Below, piece by piece: positions 45,007-55,902 of a stretch of 64,000 bases of DNA (its first letter is position 1; every line of letters begins with the position of its first letter). The notes under the pieces are model-generated. The model saw nothing but the letters and a program-made list of their open reading frames with translations. It ran no database searches and was not told the DNA's origin. Position numbers and translations under genes: made by a program. Source of the stretch: Paramarasmius palmivorus (Eukaryota > Basidiomycota > Agaricomycetes > Agaricales > Marasmiaceae); assembly GCA_037176845.1 (NCBI GenBank), contig JAYKXP010000001.1:744001-808000 (forward strand). The letters are read 5' to 3'.

Positions 45007-47317
45007 TTAATTGTCTTCCTGTTCTTGTTCGAGTTCTTTCTCCAATTTTTTCTTCATGGCGCTCACTAGACAATTGTCAGGATGGAGATAGAACGTAAAT
45101 GAAAGATGCGCACCATCTCTCGAAATCTGACCAGTTGACATCCACCCAGGTGGGAAACATGCCAACATCTTCTGGTATAAAACCTTTCGGAGACCTTGCT
45201 CGCTGACTTGCATCACCGAGCCCTCCAGGGTACTGCAATTCAAAGTTAAATCACCTTCTACAGCATCACGCAGGAGCTACTCACTTCTTTTCATTCTCCA
45301 ATCGACAGCACTCGTTACTCAGCAGTACCAGCTCCCACACAATCGCCTTCATCGTCTCGGTCAGCCTAAACTTTTTGCCCGGAGGCTGAGCTTCTTTGCC
45401 TCCTTCTTTGGCAGGTCCAGGAGTCTCAGCAGTACTGTGATTCCCATTAGGTTCCACATCGACATCCATTCCATCCTCTGCAGAAGGATGCCGTGTAGGC
45501 GCATTCGAGGCCGATTCGTCCCCGCCATTGAGTGTAGCTAAGGCGTGTGCCTCAGCTTTGGCTTTCTTCTGACGCTTGTCTGGGGGACATTTGATGAGAA
45601 ACAAGATATGCCTTGAGGTTAGGGCGTTCCACTTACCCCATGCCTGACAACTCTTCTCCCATTCCTCTTCGGCCTTGGCGAATCCTTCATCGGCTAGCCG
45701 TTTCAGTTCCTTGAGAAGAGTCTCTTGGCGCTCGACGAGAAGCGCCGTGTGGTCGGCAAAGACAGTACGCTTGATAAGTTTCTGTTGTCGAGGAAGTGAG
45801 TAGGTGAATGCGGGATAATCGAAATGGTTACTTACACTCATCGTAAACTTGTTATACGGGAAAAGAACCGGCATCAAATTGAAGAAGTGTTCGTCGTATT
45901 CGTCAAGCTTGATCGCTTGAATGGCGATCTGAGAGAGAAGTGGTTTGATAGTTGGCGGAAATTTGCCCTTCGTTTCCCAATTCTCTGTCATCCCATGCAC
46001 ATTCAGCAGATATTTAATGATCAGATAGAAGGATGAACCAACCTGCTGCAATAGCCCGCTTGAGCACTTCAAACGACCGCTGCAGATCTGGGTGGAAACG
46101 ACGTGATATCAACAACCTTGCGTTTCTTGCCACCTTCAACAACGGTATTGTATCGTTTCCGTTTCTCTCCCACTTTGGCATTTTCAGGGCTGTCACGTCC
46201 GTTACTTGGGGGTACACTCGCGCTGGGCTCTCGAAGCCGCTATCAGATTCGTAATACGGGCCACCAGAATTCGGATATGGTACTGGTGGCTCGTGGAGCG
46301 AAAGACGCCGCGTTACGCCTGCGCTGGGCCCGGAGACACCCCTGCGAGTGCTTGGCCTAGGGTCGGTCCCGAAAAGAAAGGGTAAGGCTCTTGGCCGTTC
46401 TGGTGCTCAGCTTTGGACTTTGCTTGACCCTTGGGACCTGCTTCAGTCTCGCTGTCCGATATCAAAGCGATAGGCGAATCCTTGGTACCCTCGCGTTTGA
46501 CACTGGCAGACGCGGATGCTGAATCCCCATTGGGTGTAGGCTGGACAGTAAGCGGCGGTCTTCTGGATTTGGGCTTCTTCACTGGCGATTTGCTGCTTTA
46601 TCGTGTTAATAGTAGGGCACTCTAAACAACAGAACGGACACGTACTTGTCCTTCATTAACGCGACTTCGCCGGAAGAAACGTAGAAGCCTGATTGTTTGG
46701 TTTGTGCAAAATAGGTTCTCTCATCGAGCGCGAGTTCCGAGTCGTCAATAAAAGGATCCGACACATCGTAGTATTCGCTCCCCGCATTCTTTTTCTATGT
46801 AGAGCAGCAATCATTAGACGAGAGACGGAAATAAATGAAGAGCACGAACCTTCTTCTTCGACTTTGGCTTTTCAGCTGCCGTATTTGTGTTCTTCGCATC
46901 ATCTTCCTCCTCGCTCTCACTGGTGTCTGCTCTCTTCTGAACAGGCGTGGGTGGTCTCTGACCAGTTTCCCGAGCTAGAGCAGCTATGTCGACCTGATAA
47001 TCCTCTGGTCCGTTGAGCTTGATTTGCAGTCTGACTGTCGTCAACGTCGGGGGTGGTGGCGGAGGTGGTGACGGTGATCTGGGGGGCGGGGCTGCCCTTG
47101 ACTTTGGTTTTGCAGTCGAATGAGGTTTAGAAGACGAGGATTGGGGAGGGGGAGGTAATGAAGAACGAGGTTTCTGGTCGTCATGTGGGGAGTTGGAAGT
47201 GGGAGGAAGAGCATCAGATGGCGGCGACAGCGAGGAAGGGGGTTTGGAGACGTTATTGACGACGACGTCGACGGAAGAGGTTTCCTGAGCGAGAACAGTC
47301 GATTTCGACTCGTCCAT
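45007..47317 (-). CDS. HPC2/ubinuclein family histone-chaperone subunit
   Basis: Starts MDESKSTVLAQETSSVDVVV at 47317. A long Pro/Ser-rich leader precedes TTVRLQIKLNGPEDYQVDIA. The HPC2 domain is clear: EYYDVSDPFIDDSELALDER, then TYFAQTKQSGFYVSSGEVAL, the site that binds HIRA in this family. Later, the ubinuclein middle domain: HPDLQRSFEVLKRAIAA, GKFPPTIKPLLSQIAIQAIK, FFNLMPVLFPYNKFTM. The end is a Lys/Glu coil, stop at 45007. Predicted role: replication-independent H3.3 deposition with HIRA. Two frame breaks lie in otherwise coding sequence: near the C-run 46339-46342 and near the A-run 46096-46098; between them the frame is shifted by one and still clearly coding (GEKRKRYN, GKKRKVVDIT). Confidence 0.88.
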
Positions 47318-48285
47318 CGAAGGAAATTATGAGGGAAATTACGGGAAAAAATTCTTAAAAATGTGCAACTTCCAGCGCCAGAGTAGCTTTGCAACGGCCT
47401 GTTTGCTGGCCCAATTCCCTGCGTTCCAGTGCTGGAAGGTTCCATTTCGGGCAATATTTCCTTCACGTGAGAAATTGGAACTTTGAACTCTTTCAATTTG
47501 CTGTGCTCTTTGTATATGATGCCATGACGTTTCTGGTCCTTCCCCGCTTACCATCATCCTCGGAAGCATCCCCTTTCAACTCAACCTTTTAGCCCTAGGG
47601 TGTTGAATCCACAAAACGGGAACAGACTTTCTGCGTATGAGAAGAGCAGGGAAGAATCTCGGGTCCGGGACGCGTAGGCAGGCATAGCCAGGCAAGTGTT
47701 TCCGATACGATATTGACAACATTGACATCTTGGCGGGTTGCTTTCGAATTCCTTTTCAATCGTGCGGCGCGAACGCGCGAACTCTCATAAACCTTTGATG
47801 ACATTTGCGAAATGACATGCGTTCCCTGAGCCGGTCCCTGCACACTTGGTGGCTATTGGGAAACATAGAGAAAACTTGACCATACGTGCATAGTTGTAAT
47901 TTTCCGAGGAATCAAGCTCATAAAGTTTTTTCCGTTCTCTTTTTAGCATCAAAGTCAAACCGTTGATTCGTTTTGTAGAGATCCAAGGGCATATCAAGCA
48001 ATCTCTGTCCACCGCTGGCTTCCCGATTGAGAAATCGACTAAACGACGTCTTCACAAAGCCGTAACTCACAACCTTTTCAAATGCTGTCGCAGGTCCTGA
48101 GGCCTGACCTATCGCCCACGGTGTAAGATCACGCGCCACAGAGACAGGTCCCGATTCGCGAAGGACTCTCACGGGTGTCGAAAGTGCGCAACTCCAACTT
48201 GGTTACATATGATATAACAATGTGGCATATTAAAAGCCTCCACTTCTCCTTCCCGTTTACCACAGTTTACCTCCCGCCTTCAGCG
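47318..48285. other. intergenic region with a coding-like remnant
   Basis: About 970 nt. On the minus strand at 47930-48170 a protein-like frame reads GPVSVARDLTPWAIGQASGP and FLNREASGGQRLLDMP, without ATG, and decays downstream; probably a gene remnant. The sequence GATTCGCGAAGGACTCTCAC at about 48152-48171 recurs in diverged form at about 50021-50040, so it belongs to the repeated promoter side of the array. A TATTAAAAG box lies about 55 nt before the next ATG. Confidence 0.5.
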
Positions 48286-49597
48286 ATGGGCCCATTGCTA
48301 TCTCTTTTACTTCCAATATGGGTTGAGGTGAGTGCTTTCGCGGCGTTTGATCATGCTTTATTGATTGTTGCTCCTAAAGGCCATTGGTTATGGTACGCAA
48401 ATCACAAATCCATCAACGAGTCATACATAACTTGAAACAAAGGCCTTTTTCTCTGTTCATTCGCCGCTACGGTCTACATCCACTTCTCCGATGTGCTACG
48501 ATTCTCGGCTGGCCCTCGAAGCTCATCAAGCCGTGCCAACGCAAGTGGGCTTTTCAACCCCTTTACGGCATTGTCTGAACCTCGTGTTTTTATGCAGGCT
48601 ATGCTGTTTGTTTCAACCTTGATGTTCATCGTCGCAACGGTACATCTTGGCGTGGGCACCTATCGACTATTCAAAGACTACATAGATGTCCCCATCCTAC
48701 CCATCCTTGTGGTTTCTCGATGGGACAACCTGTTAATCACCTCGCTATACGTTACGCAGGAGCTATTGGGTAGTGGCGCTGCAGTGAGTAACCAAGACTT
48801 TACGTCTAGAAGTGGACTCGACGGTATTATACAGCTATATCGATGCTGGGTTCTATGGAATATGAGCTGGCAGGTTGTGATGATCCCGACGGTGCTATTC
48901 TTAGGCGAGCTCGGTGAGTTTGTGCAGATGAGCTCGGTGTTTGGCTCATGTTTTATTTCATAGCTATTGGCTATGTGCCTATACCCCTGTTTCGGAAATC
49001 TGACCTCGCAAAAGGCATATCCGACCCAAGAATTTTCCCGCTCATTACTTCTTTCTACACTCTCACTGTCGTCACCAACATTATCACAACAGGACTTATC
49101 GCGTACCGCCTGTGGTCGACTCATCGAAAATCCTACTTCATCACAACAAGATCCGTATTGGTTCCTATTATGTGGATTTTAGTAGAATCGGCCATGCTAC
49201 AACTAGTTGTGGAGGCCATTCTACTGTGCCTGTTCCTGGTGAATTCCCCTACCCAGTATGTGTTTTGGGGTCTGGTAGTGCCTCTCATTGTATGTTACCT
49301 GGTTCACTTGTTGTCTGGATTGCTGAGCAACGTTTATAGGGCGTTACATTCACTGCAATTACTATCCGAATCAAGTTCGTATCCGCCGCGAATTCTTATG
49401 AACCGTCGTTCCCCACGGGGACGTCAAGTAGTGGCATCCGATATCCTAGGAGAAGCGAAGGGTCTCGATCTCGTAGAGTTGAAATATTTACCGACGTTAC
49501 GAACGAGGACGATATGTTCAGGACAAGCGATTTTTACAAGACTGGCAGTCGGACTCAGCTTTCTACAGGAGATCATTCGCGAATACAGCAGGGGTGA
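48286..49597 (+). CDS. multi-pass membrane protein, array copy 1
   Basis: First of four tandem paralogues. Exon 1 is MGPLLSLLLPIWVE; exon 2 only AIGYG; then LFLCSFAATVYIHFSDVLRF, AMLFVSTLMFIVATVHLGVG, RWDNLLITSLYVTQELLGSG, LYRCWVLWNMSWQVV, ITSFYTLTVVTNIITTGLIA, YRLWSTHRKS, MLQLVVEAILLCLFLVNS and GVTFTAITIRIKFVSA, with a polar C-terminal tail ending HSRIQQG, stop at 49597. Six to seven hydrophobic helices and the LYRCWVLW and YRLW marks are common in agaric seven-helix proteins of unknown role. Seven introns; the third, 48541-48597, starts GCAAGT. Function unknown; sensing or transport at a membrane is a guess. Confidence 0.8.
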
Positions 49598-50130
49598 AAA
49601 GACCATGACAGAGTACGCATTTGTATCATCCGAACGGGACACTGTATCTATAGGTTCAACACAGACGTATCTCACAAGCCGAAGTGCCTAGTAAGCGCCT
49701 GGAAGCGTTTCGAGCGTTCGAGCGCCTACTATACTGCCATCTCAAGTTCTCATCGCCTGGCCAACACGACCAATAAGTACTAGTACGTGCTCGTCACCAT
49801 TACCCATGCTATTCATGGTGCCTTCAATTCTTCGAACACCTTTTAGACTAATTAATCTATCGGAGCAAAGGCGGCTATTATTTCAGTCTAAAGAAGCTTC
49901 TCGTTATCTAGCTATTTCGGAGGCGCAGGTATGTCTTAACGACAAACGACTACAAATTACGATACCATATCTCTCCATGAGCGCTGTCGCCCAGCGACCC
50001 ACGCCGGTAAGTAGAGATCTCGATTCGCGAGACTCTCACGAACTGCCGAACCACTTCGGCAATAGTTACATATACTAGTAACATCGCATAAAGCCCCCAG
50101 TTCTTTTTCATCTCCTCACCACCTTCAGCG
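49598..50130. other. array spacer 1-2 with AT-rich insert
   Basis: About 530 nt. Between about 49830 and 49960 lies an AT-rich stretch with a coding-like frame (EQRRLLFQSKEASRYLAISE) whose codon use (TTA, CTA, AAT) differs from the local genes; it may be a fragment of a mobile element. The right part resembles the promoter side of copy 1. Confidence 0.45.
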
Positions 50131-51475
50131 ATGGGCCCACTACTGTTTCATCTACTTCCAGTGTGGACTGGGGTGAGTGCATCTTTGCATCTTGATTATG
50201 CGTTATTCATACGTCAATTCAAAAGGCCGTTGGTTATGGTACGCAGATCACAAAGTCTAAGTATAAACGACTCATTCATAACTCGAAACAAAGGTTTCCT
50301 TCTTTGTTTATTCGCTGCTGCTATCTACGTCCACTTTTCTGATACACTACAACCTTCAACTGGCCCTCAAAGGCCATCACGCCGTGCCAAGGCAAGTGGG
50401 CTTTCTCAAACCATTTACGGCATTATCGTTTGAACCTGCATAAAACGAACATCATTTTTTTATGCAGGCAATGCTGTTTATTTCAACCTTGATGTTCATT
50501 ATCGCAACGGTTCACCTGGGCGTGAGCGCCTATCGACTGTTCAAAGACTATGCTGATGTGCCCATCCTATCTATCGTTGTGGGGACAACCTTTTACTTAT
50601 CTCGCTATACGTTACACAAGAACTATTGGGGAGTGGCGTTGCGGTGAGTGACCGAAACTTGATGTTTAGTATAGCCTCAGGCTGAACCAGCTTACTTCCC
50701 GTGGCCAGCTATATCGATGTTGGACCCTATGGTGCAGGAACTGGCATGTTGTGGCGATCCCCACGATACTGTTCTTAGGCGAGCTCGGTGAGTGTCATCC
50801 ATTTCAGATAAACCGATGTCTTTAACTCGCTTGTGTATTGAAGCTTGGCTATGTGCCCTGTGTGCTTTTTGTGAAATTGGATCTCGTAAAAGGCATGAAC
50901 GACCCAAGGGTTTCCCCGTTCATTACATCGTTCTACATACTCACTGTAGTCACCAACATTATCACAACCGGACTCATGGCCTACCGCCTGTGGTCGACTC
51001 ACCGAAAATCCCACCTCGCCACAACAAGATCCGTGTTTGTGCCCGTTATCTGGATATTTGTCGAATCGGCAATGCTGCAACTAGTTGTGGAGGTCATTGT
51101 ATTGTGCCTGTACCTAGTTAATTCCTCTGTCCAGTATGCATTTTGGGGCCTAGTGGTACCTCTCATCGTATGTTACTCACCTCACTTGTCGTTTGGATTG
51201 CTGAACGACGTTTATAGGGCGTTACATTCACCGCAATCAACATCCGAATCAAGTTTGTTTCCGCAACAAATTCTCATGAATCATTCTCCACGGGTTCTAG
51301 TACTACTCCAAGTAGTGCCATCCAATATCCCAGGAGGAGCGAAGGGACTCGATCTCGTGGTGTTGAGATATTTACCGACTTCACGAACGAGGAGGATATG
51401 TTCAGATCAAGTGATTATTACAAGACTAACAGTCGGACTATCCAACTGTCTACACGAGAAACGCGGCAGGGGTGA
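50131..51475 (+). pseudogene. multi-pass membrane protein, array copy 2, broken
   Basis: Alignable with copy 1 throughout: MGPLLFHLLPVWTG, FLLCLFAAAIYVHFSDTL, AMLFISTLMFIIATVHLGVS, then a 10-nt deletion at about 50580 relative to copy 1 removes the SRWDN region and shifts the frame, so the reading ends at VALR after KNYWG. The downstream exons are well kept (FITSFYILTVVTNIITTGLM, MLQLVVEVIVLCLYLVNS, end TRETRQG, stop at 51475). At the exon starting near 50844 two further bases appear to be missing. The third intron, 50392-50467, starts GCAAGT. Recent inactivation, or sequencing error at the deletion, though 10 nt is large for that. Confidence 0.75.
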
Positions 51476-52078
51476 ATTCAGCGAAGTTAGTTTACCCATT
51501 GGTTACTCATGTATCATTGGATTAGAGGTACTAAGCGCCAGTACTTAACCTTGGGCGCTTGAACACATATACGGCATACATCATCTGACAATTTTACGGC
51601 CCGGGGCAACGAGTCTCCCTCTCCTCAGCAATTTTACTTTTATGTGCCAGCACATTGTACAACCCTCTATTCAGCTCAGTGATGGAATGAACTCTTTGAG
51701 TGCCTTTATACCAATGCAGTCGTCGACCATAGGAGTGATGATGTTTGTCTGGAGTAATGGTTTCCATCTGGTGATTTAGACAGGCCAGAGGTGCGTGTAC
51801 GGATACGCATTTGGGGATCGTTCTTAGGGAGCTAAAGCTAGAACTCTAGCAGGTTTCGGATTGGGATTTATGAACAAAGACCTTGGGATTCCGGCCTCAT
51901 ACTTTAAGCTGCTTCAAAACCTCGACCTGATTGTAGTGACGATCTACTTTCTAGTGATCGGCGTCGCCGAAACATAGCGACGTAGGGTTGAAACGCTGAC
52001 AGCACATAAACCCACTCCGCCCCTCCTTTTTGTTTCGCAGTTTCGTTGGATGCACTCTGGATGTACTTCTCTTCAGCG
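51476..52078. other. array spacer 2-3
   Basis: About 600 nt without recognisable coding sequence. The last 60 nt before copy 3 resemble the other copies (CTTCAGCGATGGGCCCA). Confidence 0.45.
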
Positions 52079-53387
52079 ATGGGCCCACTCCTTACCCTTT
52101 TACTTCCAATATGGGTTGAGGTATGTGTTTAAACTCATTTGAGGCCTTCTGTTCTGAAAACCGCCGCAGGCCATCGGATATGGTGTGTATATTACGATGT
52201 CGCCAACATCATGATTGCTGATCACCAACCTTAGGTTTCTTTCTGTGTCTGTTCACTGTCACTGTATATGTTCACTTTTCCGATGTCTTACATCCCACGA
52301 CTCCTGGGCCCCGAAGGACATCAGGTCGTAACAATGCAAGTAGCTTCCCACCCTCTTCACAGCATCGTCTGAACATCCTTCCAGGCAATGTTGTTCATGT
52401 CTACACTGATGTTGATTATCGCATCGCTACATCTTGCTGTTAGCAGCTATCGATACTTCAAAGATTTTGTTGATACCCCCTTTCCGACTAACATCTCGGC
52501 CGCTCGTTGGGACAACCAAGTGATTACCGCTATGTATGTCACACAGGAACTGTTGGGCAGTGGTGCCGCAGTGAGTGAGCAAGATTGTTTTTGCACATGA
52601 CCCGACATAATATCTTCCAGCTGTATCGATGCTGGTCTTTGTGGAACAAAAGTTGGCGTGTCGTAATGATACCAGCCCTGCTATTCTTAGCCGAACTTGG
52701 TGAGTATCCTTCGCTGTATTGATGTGCCTGATGCCAACGTTCTCATTTTATAGGTATTGGTTATGTTCCTTGTAGCTTCTACGCGAAGTCGGATTTCTCC
52801 AAGGGCATAATAGATCCGAAAATTTTTCGGTTCATTGCTTCGTTCTACTTCTTCACTGTCGCTACCAACATCGTCACCTCCGGGCTTATGACATACCGTC
52901 TGTGGTCAACACACCGTAACTCGCATGTCCCTACTAAGTCTGTACTGATACCTATCATGTGGATATTGGTCGAGTCCGCAATGCTACAACTCATTGTAGA
53001 GGTTATTCTGTTGGGGCTGTTTTTAGCCAACTCCAATGCCCAATACGTGTTCTTTGGTTTGGTAGTGCCCATTATTGTAAGTCCCTTCAAGTCGTTCAGA
53101 GCTTTTGCCTGTGCTGAAAAGACTTCTTGCAGGGTATCACGTTCACTGCTATCACTGTTCGAATCAAAATTGTATCGGCGGCAAATGCCTTTGGAGGGTC
53201 ATTGACTACGAGCACATCGGTCTCGAGTAGTGGCGTACGATATCCTTGGAGAAGTGAAGGGTCTCGCAGAACCGATATATTCACCGATTTTACAAATGAG
53301 GAGAATATTTTCCGGACGAGCGATTACTACAAGACCACTCAGCTATCTGTGGGAGAGTATTCACGGTCACAGCAAGACCGAGCATAA
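52079..53387 (+). CDS. multi-pass membrane protein, array copy 3
   Basis: Intact paralogue: MGPLLTLLLPIWVE, AIGYG, FFLCLFTVTVYVHFSDVLHP, AMLFMSTLMLIIASLHLAVS, RWDNQVITAMYVTQELLGSG, LYRCWSLWNKSWRVV, GIGYVPCSFYAKSDFSKG, FIASFYFFTVATNIVTSGLM, YRLWSTHRNS, MLQLIVEVILLGLFLANS, GITFTAITVRIKIVSAANAF and a tail ending SRSQQDRA, stop at 53387. Exon layout equals that of copies 1 and 4. The third intron, 52336-52384, starts GCAAGT. Most similar to copy 4 (both have GYVPCSFYAKS). Function unknown. Confidence 0.82.
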
Positions 53388-53452
53388 TCTAGCAGTCTGC
53401 AATGAAGCCGGATATTGTATATAGATTGTAGCTGGTAATACTTAGTATCACA

Positions 53453-54090
53453 GTGATACGCTCAACGCGTCCTCGGCCCGCTGCGCCTAAGGCGAGCGAA
53501 TCCGAGTTTGTCATCTTGCTTCTCGCCATCTCCAACTACCCCTGGGTCCTGCCCACCACCGACTCAGCTCAGGCCTTTAGCAAACATTTCACCTTTAAAT
53601 TGTGTTTGGGAGACTTTGTTGAATGCCGAGGTATGTGGACCATGCCTTTTGTCGCGTCTGCTATCCTGAATCTACGACGAAGGCTGGCGACGGGCACTCG
53701 ACTACATCCGGCAGGCTCAGAACTCCCTTCAAAGTTAGAATTATCGTGGATGGACATTTTATTGAGTGCCAAGAACCTTCCAATCTATAGAATTTCGACA
53801 TACGTAGGTGAGCGTGCCCGATGACCCTTAGAAGACACCTACTTACGTTCCTTCTTTGAACTCCAAGACTTACTATCCGTAAAGGATGCTGATGGAAAAT
53901 TGACCATATGTGCGCAGAGTCTATTTTCTTCTATCTTGTGATTCTGTTCAGACGCTGTTCCAGCAGACCTCCAGACTGCGGAAATAACGCTACATCCTGC
54001 AGCTCTCCCAGCAACCTACATACCTGTTCCTGCCAAACTCACCGGTCCCCCACAAGCAATGTCACCGCAAGATATAACCGAATAACGTGG
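53453..54090 (+). pseudogene. gene remnant inside the array
   Basis: A coding-like stretch unrelated to the array: LRRRLATGTRLHPAGSELPS, KLELSWMDILLSAKNLPIYR, an in-frame TGA after VGERAR (53823), continuing SFFELQDLLSVKDADGKLTI, CAQSLFSSIL, an apparent intron, and AVPADLQTAEITLHPAALPA, PVPAKLTGPPQAMSPQ, stop at about 54088. The continuous, protein-like frame around the internal stop indicates a decayed gene copy. Family not recognised; no ATG is convincing. Possibly a fragment of a gene that sits intact elsewhere in the genome. Confidence 0.55.
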
Positions 54091-54289
54091 ATGGTCTCTC
54101 CATTTCCTCAGAATTGGGACACGAGGCGCTGGTGTAGCGACGTCAGTGCCCACGGTAAAATCCAGTTGATACCAATCCCACTCTCACGAGATTGACAGCA
54201 CGCATCTTGGTTACATACATGTGGGTGCCATTAAAGCCCTCCAGTTTGCCTTTCCATTAAGTCTCTCGAAGGTCCCCCTTCTCTCAGTA

Positions 54290-55611
54290 ATGGGGCCATT
54301 GCTCACCATCTTACTTCCAATATGGGTTGAAGTGAGTATTTTCCCTCCCTTTATCATGGCCTTCTGACGGTTCGACACGGATTTCATTGAAGGCTATCGG
54401 ATATGGTATGTAAAACATGAATACACTGTTGACGTGAACGTTTGCTTATCTGCTCCGACTTCAACCTGCGACTTAGGTTTCTTTCTCTGTTTGCTCACGG
54501 CGGCAGTATACATCCACTTCTCCGACGCATTGCAACTGGCATCGACTGGCCCCAGATCATCACGTCGTAATAACGTGAGCACACTTCAACCCTTTCACAG
54601 CATTATCCCAACCGGCGCCATTCTAGGCGATGTTATGCATTTCCACCTTGATGTTTGTTGTCGCATCTCTCCATCTGGGTGTTAGCAGCTATCGACTCTT
54701 CAATGACTTTGTTGATGTACCCTTCCTACCTCCTCCATCGGCTGCTCGATGGGACAACCAGGTGATTACCTCCATGTATGTCACGCAAGAACTCTTGGGT
54801 AGTGGTGCTGCAGTCAGTGAGAAGACTTCATCTTAATAAGCCGAACTGATATCCCTTTCAGCTCTATCGATGTTGGTTTTTGTGGAACAAAGATTGGCGT
54901 ATTGCGGTGGTTCCAACACTCCTTTTTCTAGGCGAACTTGGTGGGCCTCAACCATTATATTTTTATTATGCGAATACCAATCCTTTATGATACAGGTATC
55001 GGCTACGTGCCATGCAGCTTCTACGCAAAATCAGAGGGCTTGGTGACGGATTCAAGAATTTTCGCATTCATCACCTCTTTTTATTCCCTCGCTGTTGTCA
55101 CCAATATAACCACTACAGGGCTCATGACATACCGCCTTTGGAAAACCTATCGCAGTTCTCATATCGTCACAAGATCCTTGTTCGTACCCATTATGTGGAT
55201 AATGGTCGAATCGGCAATGCTGCAACTAATCGTGGAGATCATTCTCCTGATATTGTTCCTTGTGAACTCCTCTGCGCAATATGTGTTTTTTGGCTTAGTA
55301 GTACCTGTTATCGTACGAGCTCTTCTTGCTTTCCCTCTTAGAGCCTAGACGTACTAAAATGGCTCTTTCAGGGTATCACTTTTACTGCCATCACTGTCCG
55401 AATCAAGCTCGTATCAGCGAATGCGCTCAGAGGATCAGCTCGTACGATTTCAACAGTCTCCAGTAGCGGCATGAGGTATCCTCAGAGAACTGAAGAGTCT
55501 CGTAGAGTCGAGATACTCACCAATATCACAAGCGAAGAGGATATGTTCAGGACGACGAGCGACTTCTACAAAACTCAGATGTCGACAGGAGAGTATTCGC
55601 GCGCACAATAG
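54290..55611 (+). CDS. multi-pass membrane protein, array copy 4
   Basis: Intact paralogue: MGPLLTILLPIWVE, AIGYG, FFLCLLTAAVYIHFSDALQL, AMLCISTLMFVVASLHLGVS, RWDNQVITSMYVTQELLGSG, LYRCWFLWNKDWRIA, GIGYVPCSFYAKSEGL, FITSFYSLAVVTNITTTGLM, YRLWKTYRSS, MLQLIVEIILLILFLVNS, GITFTAITVRIKLVSANALR and a tail ending EYSRAQ, stop at 55611. Same exon layout as the others, but here the third intron (54575-54626) starts with standard GTGAGC rather than GCAAGT. Function unknown. Confidence 0.82.
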
Positions 55612-55902
55612 AAATGAAAAGACACATTAACATATGGTTTGTACTAATGAAATAGGGTACTGCACGTATATATTGTACACTACACGTTCAATACAGACTG
55701 AGATTCGTTGCACGCTGTGCGCCCTCGGGCCTCAACAACATCTCCGGATAAGCATCAGCGGCAAAGTATACCCCTCAGCGCCTGCGGCACGGCATCCGAG
55801 GCTTTCATCATCACTGGTTTATCAAGCTGTGACAACACAATATTATGGAAAGTACAGCTTTGGGGCCACTACTACGCCGGCCAGGGGTTTCTTTCCAAGA
55901 CC

